A stretch of DNA of 17,806 nucleotides from positions 1 to 17,806 of the forward strand of contig CAYYJM010000119.1 of assembly GCA_964471755.1 (NCBI GenBank). The letters run 5' to 3'. The notes under the pieces are model-generated. The model had not been told where the DNA came from. It saw only the letters and a list, made by a program, of their open reading frames with translations, and did no database searches. Shown here piece after piece: positions 14,834 through 17,806 of this stretch. The translations under genes were made by a program, and so were the position numbers. This DNA comes from CAYYJM01 sp964471755. Its GTDB lineage: Bacteria > Planctomycetota > Planctomycetia > Gemmatales > Gemmataceae. Positions within the stretch are counted from its first letter, which is position 1. The number at the start of each line of letters is the position of its first letter.

Positions 14834-15784
14834 TCACTTCTGCTCGACGATCCAGATGTTGCGATAGATCACCGGATTGCCGTGGTTCTGCAGGTTGATG
14901 GCGATCCCCGCATCGGCTCGGCTCCCCAGGGCATACCGATCGTGGATCTTCACGCCATTGTGTTCGACCGTGGCCAGGAGCTTGCCGTCGGCCGAGGTCA
15001 GTTCCACGTCGTAGGTCTGCCAGACGAGCGGCGGCAGACACATGTTCACGGCCGGTGCCCGCCGACTGTAGAAGCCGCCGCACTCGTTGTTCTTGCCCTC
15101 CAGGCCGAAACTGTCCAGCACCTGGATCTCGTCGCCGTTGAGGTAGACGCCGCTGTTGCCGCGGCCCTGCCCTCCCGCTTTGGGCTGGAACGGCGTGCGG
15201 AACTCGATGTGCAACCGGGTCAGCCGGGGCTTCGTCTTCAGGTTCGTCCCCGCGAAGAGGTACTTGCCATCGACGAGTTTCCCCCTGTTCCACTGCTCGA
15301 CGGAGGCTCCGTCGAAGAGGACAGTGGCCCCCTGCGGCGGTTTCGCTCCGGCGCTGGGGCTGGTCCGGTTGACTCGCTCGAAACGAAACGGTGCCCCGTC
15401 CTTCGTGCCCTGCAACTGGTTCGCCTCGAGTGTCCCCTTCCAGCCGCTGGCGTCGAAGATCGACTTCCCCTCGGCGGTCTGGGCGACCACCTTGGTACGC
15501 GGAGACCTGTCCCAGCCGGCACCGGGCAGGCCGCCGGCGAGGAAGTAGATATCGAACTTGCCATCACCCTTCGCCACCACCTGGGCGGCCCAGCGGGCAC
15601 TGCCCAGGGTGCCGGCAAATTCGCCTTGCAGGGCGAAATCCCGGCCGCCATCCGCAGCCGTCACGAAGACGTTTCTCTTGAAGTCGCTCTTGAGTTCAAA
15701 CGGCTTCGTGTCCTTGTCCTGTCCCGGGCCGGGACTTGCGGCCAGGATCACGACCAGGACCAGAGCGAGCGGCAGGCGCAGCAT
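14834..15784 (-). CDS. DUF1080 (3-keto-disaccharide hydrolase-like) secreted protein
   Basis: A 316-residue exported protein. The signal peptide has a basic start and core at about 5-16, with a cut near the ASPGPGQ region. Residues about 25-140 are a family-associated N-terminal beta region, and residues about 153-316 are a DUF1080 domain, a concanavalin-like jelly roll: TVLFDGASVEQW (154-165), LHIEFRTPF (191-199), GRGNSGVYLNGDEIQVLDSFG (208-228), WQTYDV (255-260) and INLQNHGNPVIYRNIWI (296-312). Members bind or cleave glycans, some being 3-keto-glycoside hydrolases. This couples in theory with Gfo/Idh/MocA oxidoreductases such as the one at 60-1298, though they are far apart here. GGAG lies 8 nt before ATG. 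The catalytic role is unproven. Confidence 0.88.
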   Translation of the reverse strand: MLRLPLALVLVVILAASPGPGQDKDTKPFELKSDFKRNVFVTAADGGRDFALQGEFAGTLGSARWAAQVVAKGDGKFDIYFLAGGLPGAGWDRSPRTKVVAQTAEGKSIFDASGWKGTLEANQLQGTKDGAPFRFERVNRTSPSAGAKPPQGATVLFDGASVEQWNRGKLVDGKYLFAGTNLKTKPRLTRLHIEFRTPFQPKAGGQGRGNSGVYLNGDEIQVLDSFGLEGKNNECGGFYSRRAPAVNMCLPPLVWQTYDVELTSADGKLLATVEHNGVKIHDRYALGSRADAGIAINLQNHGNPVIYRNIWIVEQK

Positions 15785-15850
15785 GGCGTCAGCTCCATCG
15801 ATTGCGGGAAGCGTACAGAAGAAGCATTCTTTTCCAGACAGCCTGGCACC

Positions 15851-15875
15851 GCTGGCCTTTGACCTCCGGGCCAGC
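15851..15875. terminator. Hairpin in the gap between the small gene and DUF1080
   Basis: GCTGGCC (15851-15857) and GGCCAGC (15869-15875) are exact inverted copies with an 11-nt loop. On the minus strand it follows the stop of the 94-residue gene by about 10 nt, but no T-tract follows. It could attenuate transcription into DUF1080. Confidence 0.35.
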
Positions 15876-15884
15876 TCGGCCGTT

Positions 15885-16169
15885 TCAGCTCTCGTCGGCG
15901 CTGTCTTCCGAGGCGGGGGCCGACCCCGACTCCTCCTCGCGCGGCAACTCCTTGCTGCCGACGATGATCAGGCTGGCGTTGATCTGCACCGAGACCGTTT
16001 GTCCGTCGATTTCGACCGTCGATTTTTGATTGAGATACCAGCCGAGTGAGCCGGTGGAGAAGTCCTTGAACTCAGCCAGCAGCGGCACGCCGTTGATGAC
16101 GACGGACAGCGCCTTGGCCTTGGCCAGGAACTCTTTGCGGGTAACCGGGCAGGTCGTTTTCTTGGCCAT
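15885..16169 (-). CDS. Small hypothetical protein with acidic tail
   Basis: A 94-residue soluble protein of unknown function. A lysine-rich start (MAKKTTCPVTRKEF) leads into a compact region with alternating beta-like stretches: ALSVVINGVPLLAEF (20-34), GSLGWYLNQKSTVEI (40-54) and QTVSVQINASLIIVGSKEL (57-75). The last 18 residues are Glu/Ser/Asp-rich and probably disordered. The ATG at 16169 has AAAGGA about 9 nt upstream; a longer frame from 16265 adds a proline/arginine stretch unlike coding sequence. A single Cys7 sits in the N-terminus. I recognise no named family, though this kind of small protein seems common in planctomycetes (recollection, unchecked). It lies between the metallophosphoesterase and DUF1080 genes on the same strand, with gaps of 130 and 100 nt. 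Confidence 0.7.
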   Translation of the reverse strand: MAKKTTCPVTRKEFLAKAKALSVVINGVPLLAEFKDFSTGSLGWYLNQKSTVEIDGQTVSVQINASLIIVGSKELPREEESGSAPASEDSADES

Positions 16170-16299
16170 CGGGGTGAATCCTTTGGGATGACCGGGGGTT
16201 TTCTTCCGTCGTGGCGTCAATCCACCCGGCGAGCGGCATGATACCGCGCCGCACGCCGGTGGCAAGGACGTGCCCCGGACGGCGGGCCCGGGCCGACGC

Positions 16300-17556
16300 T
16301 CATTTGACGATCTCGAACAGGTCGAACAGGCGGTTCTCCTGGTCGAACGCCTTCAGCTCGAAGCGGTTGCCGCTGACGACGACGTAGCAGTAGTGATAGT
16401 CACTGCGGAAGGTGCCCTTGAACCAGATCGGCGTCGGGGCGAAGGTCTCCAGCCGACCGCCGCCGCCGCCGGAGGTCAGGTAGATGATGCCCTTCTTGCG
16501 ATCGACCTTGCCATCGCGAATCGGCAGCGTCCGCTCGTAGACGTGGATGTGGCCATTGAAGACGACATCGACGTTGTACTTCTCGTACAGAGGCACCAGA
16601 GCCCGGACGCGCGTGTCGCCGTTGGGCGACGCTGTCCGCCAGGTGTCACCGAAGTCGTCCGAGTCGGAGGAATAGGCCGGGTGGTGATGGTAGACGAACT
16701 TCCACTTCGCCGTCGATTTCGCCAGTTCTCCGGCGAGCCAGTCGTACTGCTCGGTACCCGGTGTGAGCTTGCGATGGGTGTTCGTGTCGAGGACGAAGAA
16801 GTCGGCGTTGCCGTAGGAGTAGCGGTAGTGGTACTCCGGCGTCGGCAGCGAGAAATACTGATAGTAGTGGGCGTGGTTCTTCTCGTGGTTGCCGATGGTC
16901 GGCAGGAGCGCCACACGCGCCCAGAGATCCGCTCCGGGAACGAGCAGATCGTCCACCCATTGCGACTTGTTCGCACCGTCGTTGACGACGTCGCCGACGT
17001 GCATGACGAAGTTTGGTCGAAGCTGCCACATCAGGGTCGCGAGTTTACCCGTGACGGTCGGGTTGCGCTGGGTATCGCCGATGATCGTGAACGAGAACGG
17101 CGTCTCGCCCTCGACGGCGGTCAGGAAGGAGTGAACGTCACTGGTCAGTTTCTTGCCGTCGGCCGTGGTCGTCGTGATGCGGTAGAGATACTGCGTCGCC
17201 GGTTTCAGGTCCTTCAGGACGACCTCGTGCAGTGTCACTGCCTTGTCGCTGGCTGCCTTCATCGACAGCGGCGGGGGCAGGAGTCGGGCAGCCTGGAATG
17301 GCAGCGGCGTCTTGGCCACGGTGCCGTACTCGACCAGGGAGGTTCCCGGCACGCTCGTTTCCCACATCACGGTCATGGTCGTGGTGGTCGGATATTGCAG
17401 GTACGGCCCCAGGATCAGGCGCGCCCCTTCGGCCGGTTTGGTCGCCGGAGCCTGAGCCTCGACCCGGGCGGGACCACTTCGACCGAGGAACGGAATGACG
17501 GCGAAGAGTGCCAGGCAGGCAGGCAGCAAGGCCCAGCGAAGCGTGCGTGCGTTCAT
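16300..17556 (-). CDS. Secreted metallophosphoesterase, purple acid phosphatase-like
   Basis: A 418-residue exported phosphoesterase. The signal peptide spans about 1-35 (MNARTLRW, core, cut near VEAQA). Residues 46-145 form the fibronectin-III-like N-terminal domain of purple acid phosphatases (LGPYLQYPTTTTMTVMWET, LKPATQYLYRI). The metal-binding core follows: GDTQ (160-163), GDVVND (188-193), GNHE (222-225), HHHPAY (290-295) and GHIHVYERT (335-343), so both metal sites look complete. It probably releases phosphate from organic esters or phosphodiesters in the periplasm. GGAGG lies 7 nt before ATG at 17556; an upstream ATG at 17631 is rejected. It is the first gene of the minus-strand group. 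No Pho-box could be identified by eye upstream. Confidence 0.92.
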   Translation of the reverse strand: MNARTLRWALLPACLALFAVIPFLGRSGPARVEAQAPATKPAEGARLILGPYLQYPTTTTMTVMWETSVPGTSLVEYGTVAKTPLPFQAARLLPPPLSMKAASDKAVTLHEVVLKDLKPATQYLYRITTTTADGKKLTSDVHSFLTAVEGETPFSFTIIGDTQRNPTVTGKLATLMWQLRPNFVMHVGDVVNDGANKSQWVDDLLVPGADLWARVALLPTIGNHEKNHAHYYQYFSLPTPEYHYRYSYGNADFFVLDTNTHRKLTPGTEQYDWLAGELAKSTAKWKFVYHHHPAYSSDSDDFGDTWRTASPNGDTRVRALVPLYEKYNVDVVFNGHIHVYERTLPIRDGKVDRKKGIIYLTSGGGGGRLETFAPTPIWFKGTFRSDYHYCYVVVSGNRFELKAFDQENRLFDLFEIVK

Positions 17557-17597
17557 GTGCGGACCTCCAGACGGAAACGGCTCTGGCTGTTCTCCCC

Positions 17598-17627
17598 TTT
17601 CTAGCCGGGACCAGGGCCGACCAGCAA
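17598..17627 (-). promoter_or_regulatory. Weak candidate promoter of the metallophosphoesterase
   Basis: On the minus strand TTGCTG, an 18-nt spacer and TAGAAA (4 of 6 to TATAAT) lie 42 nt upstream of the ATG. The -35 match is poor beyond TTG. Confidence 0.25.
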
Positions 17628-17677
17628 GCAAGAAACCTGGCCTGCTGAGGAATCACGCAACCGCGCTCCATTCGCCT

Positions 17678-17721
17678 GGGTGCATCCCCGTCGATGCCGG
17701 CGGGTGCATCCCCGTCGATGC
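17678..17721. repeat. Tandem duplication of a 20-bp palindromic unit
   Basis: GGGTGCATCCCCGTCGATGC occurs exactly at 17678-17697 and 17702-17721, separated by CGGC, a 24-bp period. Each unit holds GCATC and GATGC as inverted arms around a 6-nt loop. Confidence 0.75.
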
Positions 17722-17727
17722 GAAATG

Positions 17728-17758
17728 TAGGGTGGGCGGGAGCGCCACCGCCGCCCTA
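17728..17758. repeat. Imperfect palindrome, TAGGGTGGGC type
   Basis: TAGGGTGGGCGG at the left faces CCGCCGCCCTA at the right with a short loop. TAGGGTGGGC-type intergenic palindromes recur in planctomycete and cyanobacterial genomes as I recall, so this may be a dispersed repeat copy. Confidence 0.4.
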
Positions 17759-17806
17759 TCCGCTTCTTGATCCGGAACAGCGCAGGCCCACCGATGCTCC
17801 GACGGG

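Larger units (their letters stand above)
17604..17806. other. Gene-free right edge of the window
   Basis: About 200 bases upstream of the metallophosphoesterase without a convincing gene. It holds the candidate -35 region, the tandem repeat at 17678-17721 and the palindrome at 17728-17758. The remaining bases to 17806 show nothing recognisable. Confidence 0.5.

Noticed and set aside
16270..17604. Plus-strand frame of 444 codons opposite the metallophosphoesterase
   Set aside because: The minus strand carries all phosphoesterase metal motifs; the plus frame is a GC-driven shadow.
17678..17721. Possible CRISPR array
   Set aside because: Only two units with a 4-bp gap and no spacer-length sequence.
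17495..17770. Small plus-strand gene at the right edge
   Set aside because: Its C-terminal peptide repeat comes only from the DNA tandem repeat; no ribosome site, and it overlaps the metallophosphoesterase start region.

Overview
The window looks like chromosomal DNA from a GC-rich planctomycete, probably close to Gemmata or a related lineage. The assignment rests on protein families typical of that phylum rather than on any rRNA. These are a Tat-exported Gfo/Idh/MocA oxidoreductase, a DUF5009/HGSNAT-like membrane acyltransferase, a DUF1080 (3-keto-disaccharide hydrolase) lipoprotein-type secreted protein, a BBP7-like outer-membrane barrel with a proline-rich N-terminus, a PEP-CTERM protein and a secreted purple-acid-phosphatase-like metallophosphoesterase. 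No rRNA, tRNA or CRISPR array was seen.

Layout. Positions 60-5431 (+) hold five tightly packed genes that look like one operon: oxidoreductase, HEAT-repeat protein, membrane acyltransferase, secreted alpha/beta hydrolase, and a two-domain protein with an N-terminal macro-like domain and a C-terminal TIR domain. Gaps are 25, -4, 16 and 25 nt. Six bases after the TIR stop codon begins an insertion sequence of about 1.6 kb (5437-7027). It has matching terminal inverted repeats, a complete DDE transposase on the minus strand, and a hairpin-plus-T-tract upstream of the transposase that may shield it from outside transcription.

Positions 7141-8500 hold a family 2 glycosyltransferase convergent with a PEP-CTERM protein. 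A 305-base divergent spacer follows, carrying a 10-bp perfect inverted repeat. Then come the BBP7-like barrel (+) and an acyl-CoA dehydrogenase (-), whose stop codons are 3 bp apart. Next is another divergent spacer with nested inverted repeats, then a secreted protein with duplicated Ig-like modules, closed by a strong intrinsic terminator. An FHA-GGDEF signalling protein follows. The last block is on the minus strand: metallophosphoesterase, a small acidic-tailed hypothetical protein and a DUF1080 protein. The right edge (17604-17806) has no gene but carries a 24-bp-period tandem duplication and an imperfect palindrome.

How the genes may work together. The first four operon genes, DUF1080, the phosphoesterase and the glycosyltransferase point to glycan or surface-polymer turnover. 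BBP7, PEP-CTERM and the Ig-like protein are envelope or surface proteins. The macro-TIR protein is the best candidate for something new: an NAD-consuming type domain and an ADP-ribose-binding type domain appear in one polypeptide, in an operon with metabolic genes rather than in an obvious defence island. This reading is inference from motifs and order.
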